In this document: positions 11,174 through 20,468 of the stretch, piece after piece
Position numbering within the stretch: position 1 is the stretch's first letter
Layout of the letters: every line of letters starts with the position of its first letter
The notes under the pieces: model-generated
Seen by the model: the letters and a program-made list of their open reading frames with translations, nothing else
Database searches by the model: none
What the model was told of the DNA's origin: nothing
Position numbers and translations under genes: made by a program
DNA from: Microtetraspora malaysiensis
GTDB lineage: Bacteria; Actinomycetota; Actinomycetes; Streptosporangiales; Streptosporangiaceae
Assembly (NCBI RefSeq): GCF_001528665.1
Contig: NZ_BBYJ01000004.1
Span: 560,472 to 624,471, forward strand
Direction of reading: 5' to 3'
Length of the DNA: 64,000 nt

Positions 11174-11650
11174 GTGAACCAGCGCTCCCGGATCGCGATG
11201 TCCGACGAGGAGGTCGCGGGACTCCTCGGCGAAGCCCGCAAGCTCCAGCTCGGCACCATCAACCCCGACGGCACCCCCCACATGGTGACCATGTTCTACG
11301 GCCTGGTCGGCGGGAAAATCGCGTTCTGGACGTACGGCAAGGCCCAGAAGACCCGCAACATCGAACGCGACCCGCGGGTGACCTGCCTGATCGAGGACGG
11401 CGACGACTACGCCGAGCTGCGCGGCGTCATGCTGTACGGCGTGGCCCGGCGGGTCGACGACCCGGCGGGCGTCCTCGGCATCGGGATGGAGGTCACCCGG
11501 CGGATGACCCGGATGGACGACGTCGAGCCGCTCCGGGCGTACGTCGAGCAGACCGGGCGCAAGCGCGTCGGCTACATCGTCGAGCCGACCCGGGTGGTCT
11601 CCTGGGATCACCGGAAACTCGCCGCGGTCCCGGGCCAAGGCTCCGGGTGA
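11174..11650 (+). CDS. pyridoxamine-phosphate-oxidase-fold F420/FMN-binding protein
   Basis: A 158-residue split-barrel protein of the PPOX/F420-dependent reductase superfamily. It contains LGTINPDGTPHMVTMFYGLV (strand-turn-strand cofactor region) and TRNIERDPRVTCLIEDGDDYAELRG. Such proteins bind F420 or FMN and reduce enones or biliverdin-like molecules. GTG 11174 was chosen because an upstream ATG pair at 11147/11150 runs into the operator and -10, and because the promoter geometry predicts a leaderless mRNA. It heads an apparent three-gene operon with a P450-type ferredoxin and an alcohol dehydrogenase under KstR-type control. Confidence 0.82.
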   Translation: MNQRSRIAMSDEEVAGLLGEARKLQLGTINPDGTPHMVTMFYGLVGGKIAFWTYGKAQKTRNIERDPRVTCLIEDGDDYAELRGVMLYGVARRVDDPAGVLGIGMEVTRRMTRMDDVEPLRAYVEQTGRKRVGYIVEPTRVVSWDHRKLAAVPGQGSG

Positions 11651-11696
11651 TCCCTCCCCGCCCCCCGGAACAGCGGCCCCCGTCCAAGGAGATCCA

Positions 11697-11891
11697 TTGA
11701 AGGTCAAAGTCGACGAGCTGGTGTGCGAGGCCAACGCGGTGTGCACCGGGCTGGCCCCCGAGGTCTTCGAACTCGACGACGACGACCGGCTGCTCGTCGT
11801 GCTACCCGAGCCGCCCGCGGAGATGCTCGCCCGCGTACGGCACGCGGTCCGTTCCTGTCCCAAAGCCGCCCTATCGCTCGAAGACGAGTAA
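11697..11891 (+). CDS. [3Fe-4S] ferredoxin, P450-associated type
   Basis: A 64-residue acidic ferredoxin with exactly three cysteines, Cys10 and Cys16 in CEANAVC and Cys54 in SCPKAA. This is the CxxXxxC...CP arrangement of actinobacterial P450 redox partners; the variable middle residue is Asn. It should pass single electrons to a P450, plausibly the KstR-boxed one at 4675. The start is TTG 11697, with AAGGAG 5 nt upstream. It lies 46 nt after the split-barrel gene and 16 nt before the dehydrogenase. Confidence 0.9.
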   Translation: MKVKVDELVCEANAVCTGLAPEVFELDDDDRLLVVLPEPPAEMLARVRHAVRSCPKAALSLEDE

Positions 11892-11907
11892 CCCCCCAGG
11901 AGGTCAA

Positions 11908-12993
11908 ATGCGCGGAGCTCTGCTGCACGCGGTCGGCGACGACAAGCTGGACATCCGTGACGACTTCACGCTCGCCCCGGTCGGCCCCACGGACGTCCGC
12001 GTGAAGATCAAGGCGACCGGCGTGTGCCACTCCGACCTGTCGGTGCTCTCCGGCGTACTGCCCATGCCGCTGCCTGTGATCCCCGGGCACGAGGGCGCGG
12101 GCGAGGTCGTCGAGGTGGGCGACCACGTGACCTCGGTCCAGCCGGGCGACCACGTGATCATCAACTGGACGCCCGCCTGCGGCGACTGCGCCCACTGCAT
12201 CGGCGGCCAGCCGCATCTCTGCATGACGTTCGTGATGAAGAGCTTCACGGACGCGCGCTTCCGGTACGGCGGCGACACCCCGGCGTTCGGCATGGCCGGC
12301 TGCGGCACCTGGGCCGAGGAGATCGTCGTCCCCTGGCAGGGTGCGATCAAGGTCGATCCCGAGGTGCCGTACGAGGCGGCCGCGCTGATCGGCTGCGGCA
12401 TCACCACCGGCGTCGGCGCGGCGATCAACACGGCCAAGGTGCGGCCGGGCTCCACCGTCGCGGTCGTCGGCTGCGGCGGCGTGGGCCTCTCGGTGATCCA
12501 GGGCGCCCGGCTGTCGGGGGCGAGCACGATCCTCGCGATCGACCCGCTCGAGTCCAAGCACGAGCTGGCGAAGAAGGTCGGTGCCACGCACGCGATCACG
12601 CCGGACCAGCTCATGGACGCGCTCGGCACGCTGACCGGCGGCCAGGGCTTCGACTACGGCTTCGAGGTGGTCGGCAAGTCGGCGGCGATCATGACCGCCT
12701 GGCAGGCCACCCGGCGCGGCGGCGACGTGGTGATCGTCGGCGCGGGCGCCATGGACGACACGGTGCCGCTGACCGCCTTCAACCTGCTCTTCGAGGGCAA
12801 GAACGTCCTCAGCTCGCTCTACGGCGGCTCGGACGTGCGCCACGACTTCCCGTTCTTCGCCGGTCTCTACAAGGCGGGCAAGCTCGACCTGGAGAGCATG
12901 ATCAGTTCCAGGATCAAGCTGTCCGACCTCAACGACGCCGTCGCGGCGCTCAAGAGCGGCGAGGTCCTGCGCCAGATCGTGGTCATGGACTGA
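11908..12993 (+). CDS. zinc-dependent alcohol dehydrogenase (MDR family, NDMA-type)
   Basis: A 361-residue class III-like MDR dehydrogenase. Catalytic zinc ligands are Cys40 (GVCHSD), His61/Glu62 (GHEGAGE) and Cys165 (GCGITTG). Structural zinc is held by Cys91, 94, 97 and 105 (CGDCAHC plus C). The NAD site is VGCGGVGLSVIQ. Full-length family proteins are similar in size. It would oxidise a primary alcohol to aldehyde, which suits the product of terminal hydroxylation by a CYP124/125/142-like P450. ATG 11908 follows AGGAGG. It is the last gene of the operon, followed by a strong terminator. Confidence 0.9.
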   Translation: MRGALLHAVGDDKLDIRDDFTLAPVGPTDVRVKIKATGVCHSDLSVLSGVLPMPLPVIPGHEGAGEVVEVGDHVTSVQPGDHVIINWTPACGDCAHCIGGQPHLCMTFVMKSFTDARFRYGGDTPAFGMAGCGTWAEEIVVPWQGAIKVDPEVPYEAAALIGCGITTGVGAAINTAKVRPGSTVAVVGCGGVGLSVIQGARLSGASTILAIDPLESKHELAKKVGATHAITPDQLMDALGTLTGGQGFDYGFEVVGKSAAIMTAWQATRRGGDVVIVGAGAMDDTVPLTAFNLLFEGKNVLSSLYGGSDVRHDFPFFAGLYKAGKLDLESMISSRIKLSDLNDAVAALKSGEVLRQIVVMD

Positions 12994-13007
12994 ACGCCGG
13001 CGATCGA

Positions 13008-13041
13008 GGCCCGTCCGGCACCCGGTGGTGCCGGACGGGCC
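13008..13041. terminator. strong terminator hairpin
   Basis: A 13-bp perfect stem GGCCCGTCCGGCA/TGCCGGACGGGCC with an 8-nt loop, then TTAC. It ends the alcohol-dehydrogenase operon. Confidence 0.75.
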
Positions 13042-13135
13042 TTACGGCGCCGCGGGCGCACTCGGTGGCGGACCAGGACGACGGGCAGGTCCCGGGCCGC
13101 CGGAACGAACCCGGCGGCCACTCACCGAGCAGGGG

Positions 13136-14143
13136 TCACTCGGAGGAGAACGCGGCGTCGAAGGACGCCTCCGGCGGGGTGATGGCGTTCAGCCGCCGGA
13201 TGTACTCCAGGGACTCGGGAGCCCCGGCGAGGCGGTCCATGCCGGCGTCCTCCCACTCGATCGAGACCGGGCCGTCGTAGCCGATGGCGTTCAGCGCGCG
13301 GAAGCACTCCTCCCACGGCACGTCGCCCCGCCCGGTCGAGACGAAGTCCCAGCCGCGCCGGAGGTCGGCCCAGGGCAGATGGGACGACAGCCGGCCGCGG
13401 CGGCCGTCGCCCACCCGGACCTTGGTGTCCTTGCAGTCGACGTGGTAGATCCGGTCGGCGAAGTCGAGGATGAACCCCGCCGGGTCGACCTGCTGCCACA
13501 CCATGTGGGAGGGGTCCCAGTTCAGCCCGAACGCCGGGCGGCGGCCGACGGCCTCCAGCGTCCGCACGGTCGTGTGGTAGTCGTACGCGATCTCGCTGGG
13601 GTGCACCTCGAGCGCGAAGCGCACGCCCACCTCGTCGAAGACGTCCAGGACGGGGTTCCACCGGTCGGCGAAGTCCCGGTAGCCCGCCTCGATCATCGAC
13701 GGCGGGACGGGCGGGAACATCGCCACGGTGTGCCAGATGGACGAACCGGTGAAGCCGACCACCGTGGGGACACCAAGCTTGGCCGCGGCCCGCGCTGTGT
13801 CCTTCATCTCCTCGGCCGCGCGCCGCCGCACCTCCTCCGGCTCTCCGTCGCCCCACACGCGCGCGGGCAGGATGCCCCTGTGCCGCTCGTCGATCGGGTG
13901 GTCGCAGACGGCCTGCCCGACGAGGTGGTTGGAGACGGCCCACACGCCGAGGTTGTGCTTGGCGAGGACCTCCCGTTTCCGGTCCACGTACGTGTCGTCG
14001 GAGAGGGCCTTGTCCACCTCGAAGTGGTCGCCCCAGCAGGCGATCTCCAGGCCGTCGTATCCCCATTCGGCGGCGAGCCGGCACACCTCCTCGAAGGGGA
14101 GGTCGGCCCATTGCCCGGTGAACAACGTGATCGGTCGCGTCAT
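13136..14143 (-). CDS. sugar phosphate isomerase/epimerase (AP-endonuclease-2 TIM barrel)
   Basis: A 335-residue xylose-isomerase-like TIM barrel (IolE/hydroxypyruvate-isomerase superfamily). Metal-ligand regions are visible in [46 protein letters not shown] and IYHVDCKD. It probably isomerises or dehydrates a keto-sugar or keto-inositol formed by the upstream Gfo/Idh oxidoreductase. The start is ATG 14143, with GGGAGG just upstream; the longer frame would contain that site. It is the last gene of the minus-strand sugar operon that begins with the ROK regulator. Confidence 0.87.
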   Translation of the reverse strand: MTRPITLFTGQWADLPFEEVCRLAAEWGYDGLEIACWGDHFEVDKALSDDTYVDRKREVLAKHNLGVWAVSNHLVGQAVCDHPIDERHRGILPARVWGDGEPEEVRRRAAEEMKDTARAAAKLGVPTVVGFTGSSIWHTVAMFPPVPPSMIEAGYRDFADRWNPVLDVFDEVGVRFALEVHPSEIAYDYHTTVRTLEAVGRRPAFGLNWDPSHMVWQQVDPAGFILDFADRIYHVDCKDTKVRVGDGRRGRLSSHLPWADLRRGWDFVSTGRGDVPWEECFRALNAIGYDGPVSIEWEDAGMDRLAGAPESLEYIRRLNAITPPEASFDAAFSSE

Positions 14144-14216
14144 CTTCGTTCCTCCCAATACGGGATTTCATGTGATGTCACGTGATGTAGGGAAACTTCA
14201 AGGGATGTCGGGGTGG

Positions 14217-15377
14217 TTACAGCGGTGTCCAGCGCGACTCGTTGGCCGCGCTCTCCTCGACGGCGGCCAGCACCCGCTGCACCCGCAGGCCGTCCTGGAA
14301 TGAGGGCGACGGGTCGGTCCCGGCGGCCACGGCCGCGAGGAAGTCGCGCACCTCGTGCGTGAAGGTGTGCTCGTAGCCCAGGCCGTGCCCCGGCGGCCAC
14401 CACGCCTCCAGGTACGGGTGACCGGGCTCGGTGACGAGGATCCGCCGGAACCCGGCGTCGGACTCGGTCTCGTCGTGGAACCACAGCTCGTTCATGGCCT
14501 CGAAGTCGAACGCCAGGCTGCCCAGGGAGCCGTTGACCTCCAGCCGGAGGGCGTTCTTGCGCCCGGTGGCGAAGCGGGTGGCCTCGAACGACCCCAGAGC
14601 GCCGCCGTCGAACCTGCCGATGAACAGGGCCGCGTCGTCGACGGTCACCTTCCCGCGCCCACCCGTACGGCTCCCGCCCGAGAGCCCGTCGGCGTCCTCG
14701 GCCAGCGGGCGTTCCTTGACGAACGTCTCGGTGATGGCCGAGACGCCGGTCAGCATCTGGCCGGTCACGAACTGGGCGGCGTCCACGATGTGCGCGCCGA
14801 TGTCCCCGAGGGCCCCCGAGCCGGCCTGCTCCTTGCGCAGCCGCCACACCAGCGGGAACTCCGGATCGACGATCCAGTCCTGGAGGTACTGGGCACGGAC
14901 GTGCCGGATCTCGCCCAGCCGCCCCTCGGCGACGAACCTCCTGGCCAGCGCGAGGGCGGGCACCCGGCGGTAGTTGAAGGCGACCATGCTGCGCACGCCG
15001 CGCGCCGCCGCCTCCGACGCCGCCGCGGCCATCGCCTCGGCCTCGGCCACGGTGTTGGCGAGCGGCTTCTCGCAGATCACGTGTTTGCCCGCCTCCAGCG
15101 CGGCGATCGCGATCTCCGCGTGCGAGTCGCCGGGCGTGCAGATGTCCACGACCTGCACGTCGTCGCGCCGGACCAGCTCGCGCCAATCCGTCTCGACCGC
15201 GGCCCAGCCCAGCTCGGCCGCGGCCGCCGCGGCGCGTTCCCGAGACCGGCCGGCGAGCACCGCCATCGACGGCGTCACCGGCAGGTCGAAGAAGGCGGTT
15301 ACGTTCCGCCAGGCCTGGGAGTGCGCGCGTCCCATGAACGCGTATCCCACCAGGCCCACCCCGATCAGCGGCTTCAC
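14217..15377 (-). CDS. Gfo/Idh/MocA family NAD(P)-dependent oxidoreductase
   Basis: A 386-residue two-domain dehydrogenase for sugars or inositols. The N-terminal Rossmann motif is GLVGYAFMGRAHSQAW and the conserved catalytic-lysine region is HVICEKPLANTVAEAEAM. The C-terminal alpha/beta domain includes GDIGAHIVDAAQF. GTG 15377 overlaps the stop of the substrate-binding protein gene (GTGA), so translation is coupled. In this context it oxidises the imported sugar. Related enzymes include myo-inositol 2-dehydrogenase and 1,5-anhydrofructose reductase; the substrate cannot be decided here. Confidence 0.88.
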   Translation of the reverse strand: MKPLIGVGLVGYAFMGRAHSQAWRNVTAFFDLPVTPSMAVLAGRSRERAAAAAAELGWAAVETDWRELVRRDDVQVVDICTPGDSHAEIAIAALEAGKHVICEKPLANTVAEAEAMAAAASEAAARGVRSMVAFNYRRVPALALARRFVAEGRLGEIRHVRAQYLQDWIVDPEFPLVWRLRKEQAGSGALGDIGAHIVDAAQFVTGQMLTGVSAITETFVKERPLAEDADGLSGGSRTGGRGKVTVDDAALFIGRFDGGALGSFEATRFATGRKNALRLEVNGSLGSLAFDFEAMNELWFHDETESDAGFRRILVTEPGHPYLEAWWPPGHGLGYEHTFTHEVRDFLAAVAAGTDPSPSFQDGLRVQRVLAAVEESAANESRWTPL

Positions 15378-16438
15378 GATTCGAACCCCAGCGGGAGGTA
15401 GGTCGCGACGTTGTCCTTGGTGACGGTCTCGGAGGCGAGGGTGATCGACTGCGGGACCTGGTTCTCCGTCAGGTCGGACATGCCCTTGCCCTGGGCGATG
15501 AGCCGGGCCAGCTTGATCGCGGACGAGGCCATCGTCGGGCTGTAGGTCACCGTGGCGGCCAGCACGCCGGAGCCGGACTGGATCTCCCGCATGGCGTTCG
15601 CCGAGCCCGCGCCGCCCACCATGATGAACTCGCTGCGACCCGCCTCCTTGATCGCCGCCAGGACGCCGATGCCCTGGTCGTCGTCGTGGTTCCAGATCGC
15701 GTCGATCTTCTTGTGCGCCTGCAGCAGGTTCGCCGCGACCTCGGTGCCGGACTCGACGGTGAACTGGGCGTCCTGCTTGGCCGTGACGCTGAAGCCGTAG
15801 CTCTTGAGCGCGTCGGCGAAGCCCTTGCTGCGGTCCTGCGTGAGCGGCAGCGTGGCGATGCCCTGGATCTCGACGATCACCGGATTGGACACCCCCTTCT
15901 CCTTGAGCGTCTTGCCGATGTAGTGCCCGGCCGCGACGCCCATGCCGTAGTTGTCGCCGCCGATCCAGGTCCGGTACGACAGCTTGTCGGGGAAGACCCG
16001 GTCGAGGTTGACGACCGGGATGCCGGCGTCCATGGCCTGCCGGGCGACCTGGTTGAGCTGCTGGCCGTCGTTCGGCAGCAGCACCAGGACGTCGACCTTC
16101 GCCTGGATCAGGGACTCCACGGCGGAGATCTGCTGGTTGATGTCGTTGGTCGGCTCGACCGGCTTGAACACCACGTCGGAGTACTGCTTGGCGGCGGCCT
16201 CGGCGTTCTTGGCGATGGCCGCGATCCAGCCGTGGTCGGCGGCGGGCGCGGAGAAACCGATCGTCACCTGGGTGCCGGGCTGGTCGTTGCCGCCCGCGGC
16301 GGCTTCGGTCGTCGCCGCGGCCGCCGCCGCGCTGGGCTGCGCGGCCGGCTCGTTGCTGGTGCAGGCGGAGACGAGCGCTCCCGCGCCGAGTACGGCACCG
16401 CCGAGGAGGAATCCCCGGCGACCAGGGGTCTGGGTCAT
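15374..16438 (-). CDS. sugar ABC transporter substrate-binding lipoprotein (RbsB type)
   Basis: A 354-residue extracytoplasmic solute-binding protein. The N-terminus carries a twin-arginine motif (RRGFLLGG) followed by the lipobox VSAC, so it is probably a Tat-exported lipoprotein anchored at Cys26. The mature part is a Peripla_BP_4 fold (ITVGFSAPAADHGW-like start, IPVVNLDRVF, IWNHDDDQGIGVLAAI). It should deliver a monosaccharide or inositol to the permease and ATPase. ATG 16438 has AAGGAG 5 nt upstream. An Ala/Thr-rich linker follows the lipobox. Confidence 0.9.
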   Translation of the reverse strand: MTQTPGRRGFLLGGAVLGAGALVSACTSNEPAAQPSAAAAAATTEAAAGGNDQPGTQVTIGFSAPAADHGWIAAIAKNAEAAAKQYSDVVFKPVEPTNDINQQISAVESLIQAKVDVLVLLPNDGQQLNQVARQAMDAGIPVVNLDRVFPDKLSYRTWIGGDNYGMGVAAGHYIGKTLKEKGVSNPVIVEIQGIATLPLTQDRSKGFADALKSYGFSVTAKQDAQFTVESGTEVAANLLQAHKKIDAIWNHDDDQGIGVLAAIKEAGRSEFIMVGGAGSANAMREIQSGSGVLAATVTYSPTMASSAIKLARLIAQGKGMSDLTENQVPQSITLASETVTKDNVATYLPLGFES

Positions 16439-16584
16439 CGAATCTCCTTGTTCGTGGAGCCCCAGGGCGGCTCGCCCTTGGGGGGTGGGCGAATGGCTGG
16501 CTGAAGAAGAGGTGATCGAGGGCGTGCCGGGCCGGGGCCGCGAGTCGTCGCTCCCGGCCCTGGACGCTGTCGGAAGTGAGGGGG

Positions 16585-17571
16585 TCAGGTGCCGGTGAGC
16601 GCGCCGCGCCGCTGCATCAGCACGGCGACGACGATGATCAGGCCTTTCGCGATGAGCTGGTCGCTGGTGTTGAGCCCGTTCAGGATGAACAGGTTGGTGA
16701 TCACGGTGAAGATCAGGAGGCCCAGGATCGAGCCGATGATGGTCCCCCGGCCTCCGCTGAGCAGGGTGCCGCCGATGATCACGGCGGCGATGGCGTCCAG
16801 CTCGTAGAGGTCGCCGTGCGTGGAGGATCCGGTGGTCGTCCTGGCCATGATGAGGACGGCCGCGATCCCGCAGCACAGGCCGGACAGCCCGTACAGCAGC
16901 ATCGTGTGCCGCCGGACGTCGATGCCGGCCAGCCGGGCCGCCTCGGGGTTGCCGCCCACGGCGTACGTCCGGCGGCCGAAGGTGGTCCGGTTGAGCAGGA
17001 TCCAGCCGAGCGCCACCACCAGGGCGAAGACGTAGACCAGCAGCGGCAGCCCGAGCACCCGGGTGGTGGACAGTTCGACGATCGCGGTGTTGGCCTGCTG
17101 CACCAGCTGGGTCCGCTGGCCGGACATGCGCTGGGCCAGTCCCCGGGCCGCCACCAGCATCGCGAGGGTGGCGATGAACGGCACCATCCGGCCGTAGGCG
17201 ATGAGGAAGCCGTTCACCAGCCCGGCCCCCGTCCCCACCAGGACCGCGCAAAGGATCATGACCGCCGGGCCGTACGACTGGGTGGCCAGGGTGGTGGCCC
17301 AGACGGAGGAGAGCGCCATGACCGCTCCGACGGACAGGTCGATGCCGCCTCCGATGATCACGAACGTCATGCCGACCGTGATCACGCCGATGGTCGAGGC
17401 GAGCGCGAGGATGCTCACCAGGTTGGAGGAGGTGGCGAAGTTCTCCGGCCGGGTCGCCAGCCCGACGATCGCCAGGAGGACGAGCGCGGCGACGAGGCCG
17501 ACATGCGGTACCTCCCCGATCCTCCCCAGGAAGGGCCTTCTCGCCACGTTTGTCGGGGTCGCCTCAGTCAA
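16585..17571 (-). CDS. sugar ABC transporter permease (RbsC type)
   Basis: A 328-residue polytopic membrane protein with about eight to ten hydrophobic helices and the BPD_transp_2 hallmark GGGIDLSVGAVMALSSVWA. It forms the channel of a ribose/inositol-type importer. The start TTG 17571 has GAGGAG 7 nt upstream and overlaps the end of the ATPase gene by 8 bp, so the two are coupled. A GTG nine codons further in (17544) is an alternative start. The 146-bp gap to the binding-protein gene holds only its ribosome site and low-complexity sequence. Confidence 0.9.
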   Translation of the reverse strand: MTEATPTNVARRPFLGRIGEVPHVGLVAALVLLAIVGLATRPENFATSSNLVSILALASTIGVITVGMTFVIIGGGIDLSVGAVMALSSVWATTLATQSYGPAVMILCAVLVGTGAGLVNGFLIAYGRMVPFIATLAMLVAARGLAQRMSGQRTQLVQQANTAIVELSTTRVLGLPLLVYVFALVVALGWILLNRTTFGRRTYAVGGNPEAARLAGIDVRRHTMLLYGLSGLCCGIAAVLIMARTTTGSSTHGDLYELDAIAAVIIGGTLLSGGRGTIIGSILGLLIFTVITNLFILNGLNTSDQLIAKGLIIVVAVLMQRRGALTGT

Positions 17572-19096
17572 CGCGGGACTCCTCGTTCGTCGAAACCATG
17601 ACCAGGTCGAGGACGCGGTGCTCATCGAGCTCCACGGCGGGGGCCTCGTGGACGATCCGGCCCTCGCGGACGACCAGCACCCGGTCCGCGAGCCCGAGCA
17701 CCTCGGGCACCTCGCTGGACACCAGCAGGACCGCCACGCCCTCGTCGGCCAACCGCCGGATGACGGCGTACAGCTCGGCGCGGGCGCCCACGTCCACACC
17801 GCGGGTCGGCTCGTCGAGCAGCAGCAGCCTGCGTGGCTCGACGAGCCAGCGGGCCAGCACGGCCTTCTGCTGGTTGCCGCCGGAGAGCGTCTTCACCGGC
17901 CGGCGCGGATCGGGCGGCCGGATGTCGAGGGCCTCGGCCAGCCGGGCCGCCTCGGCCGCCTCACGGCGCCGGTCCACCCAGCCGGCCCGCGCGTACCGGC
18001 CGAGCCCGGCGAGCGTGATGTTGCGGGTGACGCTCTGGTCGAGCAGCAGGGCCTGCGCCTTGCGCTCCTCCGGCGCGAGGCCCATGCCGAGCCGTACGGA
18101 CGCGGCCGTCCGGCCCGGCGGCACGGCGCGGCCGTCGAGCAGGACCCGGCCGGACGCGCGGCGGGCGCCGTACACGGCCTCCAGGATCTCGGAGCGGCCG
18201 GACCCGACCAGCCCGGCCAGCCCGACAATCTCTCCGGCACGGACCGAGAAGGAGACGTCGGAGAAGACCCCGGGCACGGTCAGCCCCTCCACCCGCAGCA
18301 CCTCGGGCCGCTCTCCGGAGGGCGCCGGGCGCGGCGGGAAGACGTACTCGACGTCACGGCCGGTCATCAGCGAGACGATCCGGCCGGTGGGGGTCGTGGC
18401 GGGCAGCCCCACCGCGACCGTGCGGCCGTCCTTGAGCACGGTGACCCGGTCGCCGATCTCGCGGATCTCCTCCAGCCGGTGCGAGATGTAGACCACGGCC
18501 ACACCCTGGGCGGTGATCTCGCGGATGATCCGGAAGAGGTTGGCCACCTCGTCGTGCGAGAGCGCGGCGGACGGCTCGTCCATGACGATCAGGCGGGCGT
18601 CGTGCGAGAGCGCGCGGGCCATGCTGACGATCTGCTTGGCGGCCGGGGGCAGCCGTCCCACCTCGGTTCCGGGCGGGATCTCGCCGTGTCCGAGCCGCCG
18701 CAGCAGGTCTGCGGCGATCCGGTTGCTCTCGCCGCGCCGGGTGAACCCGAACGACGCCCGCTCGTGGCCGAGCAGGATGTTCTCGGCGACCGAGAGCCCG
18801 TCCACCAGGTCGAGCTCCTGGTAGATGGTCGCGATGCCCTGCCGCATGGCCGCCGTCGGGGTGGCCAGCCGTACGGACTCGCCGCCCAGCAGGACCTCGC
18901 CCTCGTCGGGCTGGTGCGCGCCGGAGAGGATCTTGATGAGCGTGGACTTGCCCGCCCCGTTCTGGCCGAGCAGGCAGTGCACCTCGCCCGCCCTGACTTC
19001 GAGGTCGACGCCGTCCAGGGCTCGTACGCCGGGGAACCGCTTGACGATTCCCCGCATGGTGAGCAGGGGTGCCGTGTCGGGGGGTGACGCCGGCAT
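17564..19096 (-). CDS. sugar ABC transporter ATP-binding protein (RbsA type)
   Basis: A 510-residue protein with two tandem ABC domains. The first has a good Walker A (GQNGAGKST), a signature-like region before ARALSHDARLIVMDEPSAAL, and a Walker B. The second has the degenerate P-loop GLVGSGRSE and the signature LSGGNQQKAVLARWL typical of RbsA/MglA proteins. It powers import of the sugar bound by the lipoprotein at 15374. ATG 19096 follows GGAGG with a 4-nt gap. Confidence 0.92.
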   Translation of the reverse strand: MPASPPDTAPLLTMRGIVKRFPGVRALDGVDLEVRAGEVHCLLGQNGAGKSTLIKILSGAHQPDEGEVLLGGESVRLATPTAAMRQGIATIYQELDLVDGLSVAENILLGHERASFGFTRRGESNRIAADLLRRLGHGEIPPGTEVGRLPPAAKQIVSMARALSHDARLIVMDEPSAALSHDEVANLFRIIREITAQGVAVVYISHRLEEIREIGDRVTVLKDGRTVAVGLPATTPTGRIVSLMTGRDVEYVFPPRPAPSGERPEVLRVEGLTVPGVFSDVSFSVRAGEIVGLAGLVGSGRSEILEAVYGARRASGRVLLDGRAVPPGRTAASVRLGMGLAPEERKAQALLLDQSVTRNITLAGLGRYARAGWVDRRREAAEAARLAEALDIRPPDPRRPVKTLSGGNQQKAVLARWLVEPRRLLLLDEPTRGVDVGARAELYAVIRRLADEGVAVLLVSSEVPEVLGLADRVLVVREGRIVHEAPAVELDEHRVLDLVMVSTNEESRVD

Positions 19097-19178
19097 GGTG
19101 CCTCCAGTTGCTGCGGTGGGGCGTTACGCGTACGCGGTGCGCGTTCGTCGGGAGTCGGCGATGGGAAGGGACGGCCGG

Positions 19179-20360
19179 TTAACCGGCCGAGTAGACGTGA
19201 TCGCTGATGAGCCGGGTCGCGCCGACGATCCCGGCGGCGTCGCCGAGCTCGGAGAGCACGATGGGCAGGTTGCCGGTCGCCAGCGGCAGCGACCTGCGGT
19301 AGACGACGCTCCTGATCTCCGCGAGCAGCACGTGCCCGAGCCGGGCCACGCCTCCGGCGATGATGACGAGCCCCGGGTTGAAGAAGCTGACCAGGCTGGC
19401 GAGCACCTGGCCGACCCGCCGCCCGCCGTCGCGGATGATCTGGATCGCCGCGGCGTCCCCCTGCGCCGCCGCGACCGCCACGTCCTGCGCGGTCAGCTCC
19501 CCGGCCGCCGCGAGCCGCTCCGCCAGGTACGGCGAGCCGCCCGACCGTGCGACGGCCGTCGCCTCCCGGGCGAGCGCCGCGCCGCCGAAGTACGCCTCCA
19601 GGCAGCCGGAGTTGCCGCAGGCGCAGATCGGGCCGTCGTCGTCCACCCTGATGTGGCCGATGTCGCCGGCGCTGCCGGAGACGCCGCGGTAGATCTTGCC
19701 GTCGACCACGATGCCGCAGCCGACGCCGGTGCCGATCTTGACGAGCAGGAAGTCGCCGACCTGCCGGGCCAGCCCGGCGTGCAGCTCGCCGAGCGCCATG
19801 ATGTTGACGTCGTTGTCCACCAGGGCCGGGCAGCCGAGCTCCTCGCTGACCGCCTCCCTGACCGGGTAGCGGTCCCAGCCCGGCATGATCGGCGGGACGA
19901 CGGGGACGCCCTCGGGGAAGCTGACCGGGCCCGGCAGGCCGATGCCCGCGCCGTGGAGCTGGCTGTACAGGCCCTGCTCTCGGAGCTTGCCCAGCAGGGT
20001 GACCGCCCGATCGAGCACGACGGCCGGGCCCTCCCGGATGTCGCACGGCTCGCTCAGATGCCCGAGGACGTTCAGCTCACCGTCGGTGACCGCGACGTCG
20101 ACCGACGTCGCGCCGATGTCGATCCCGGCGAATCGCGTCTGCCGCGACAGCCGTACCTTGCCGGACCGCCGGCCGCCGCGTGACTCGGCGAGCCCGTCCG
20201 GCTCGACGAGGCCCAGCTCGATCAGCCGGTCGAGCTCAACGTTCAGCTTGGACCTGGACAGGTCCACCACATCGCCCAGCTCTGCCCGGGACCGTCCGCC
20301 CTCCCGCAGGAGCCGCAACAACATCGCCTGGTGCGCGTTCTCTGGCCGCATGCGCTTCAC
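19179..20360 (-). CDS. ROK family transcriptional repressor
   Basis: A 393-residue ROK protein. An N-terminal winged HTH (about 1-70: AELGDVVDLSRSKLNVELDRL) is fused to a sugar-kinase-like domain starting GIDIGATSVDVAVTDG. The structural zinc motif CACGNSGCLEAYFGG is intact. Such proteins repress sugar operons until the sugar binds. GTG 20360 has CGGAGG 4 nt upstream; an ATG four codons later is possible. It is the first gene of the ABC/Gfo/isomerase operon and is probably its local regulator. Confidence 0.9.
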   Translation of the reverse strand: MKRMRPENAHQAMLLRLLREGGRSRAELGDVVDLSRSKLNVELDRLIELGLVEPDGLAESRGGRRSGKVRLSRQTRFAGIDIGATSVDVAVTDGELNVLGHLSEPCDIREGPAVVLDRAVTLLGKLREQGLYSQLHGAGIGLPGPVSFPEGVPVVPPIMPGWDRYPVREAVSEELGCPALVDNDVNIMALGELHAGLARQVGDFLLVKIGTGVGCGIVVDGKIYRGVSGSAGDIGHIRVDDDGPICACGNSGCLEAYFGGAALAREATAVARSGGSPYLAERLAAAGELTAQDVAVAAAQGDAAAIQIIRDGGRRVGQVLASLVSFFNPGLVIIAGGVARLGHVLLAEIRSVVYRRSLPLATGNLPIVLSELGDAAGIVGATRLISDHVYSAG

Positions 20361-20468
20361 GAAGCCTCCGCATCGGAGTGAGATGGCGCGAACTTACCCC
20401 TCTTCTGCGGAACTGTGAAGACCTTTTCTACGTAGGCCGCATAACTTTCGTCGAAATCTGCAAAAGTC

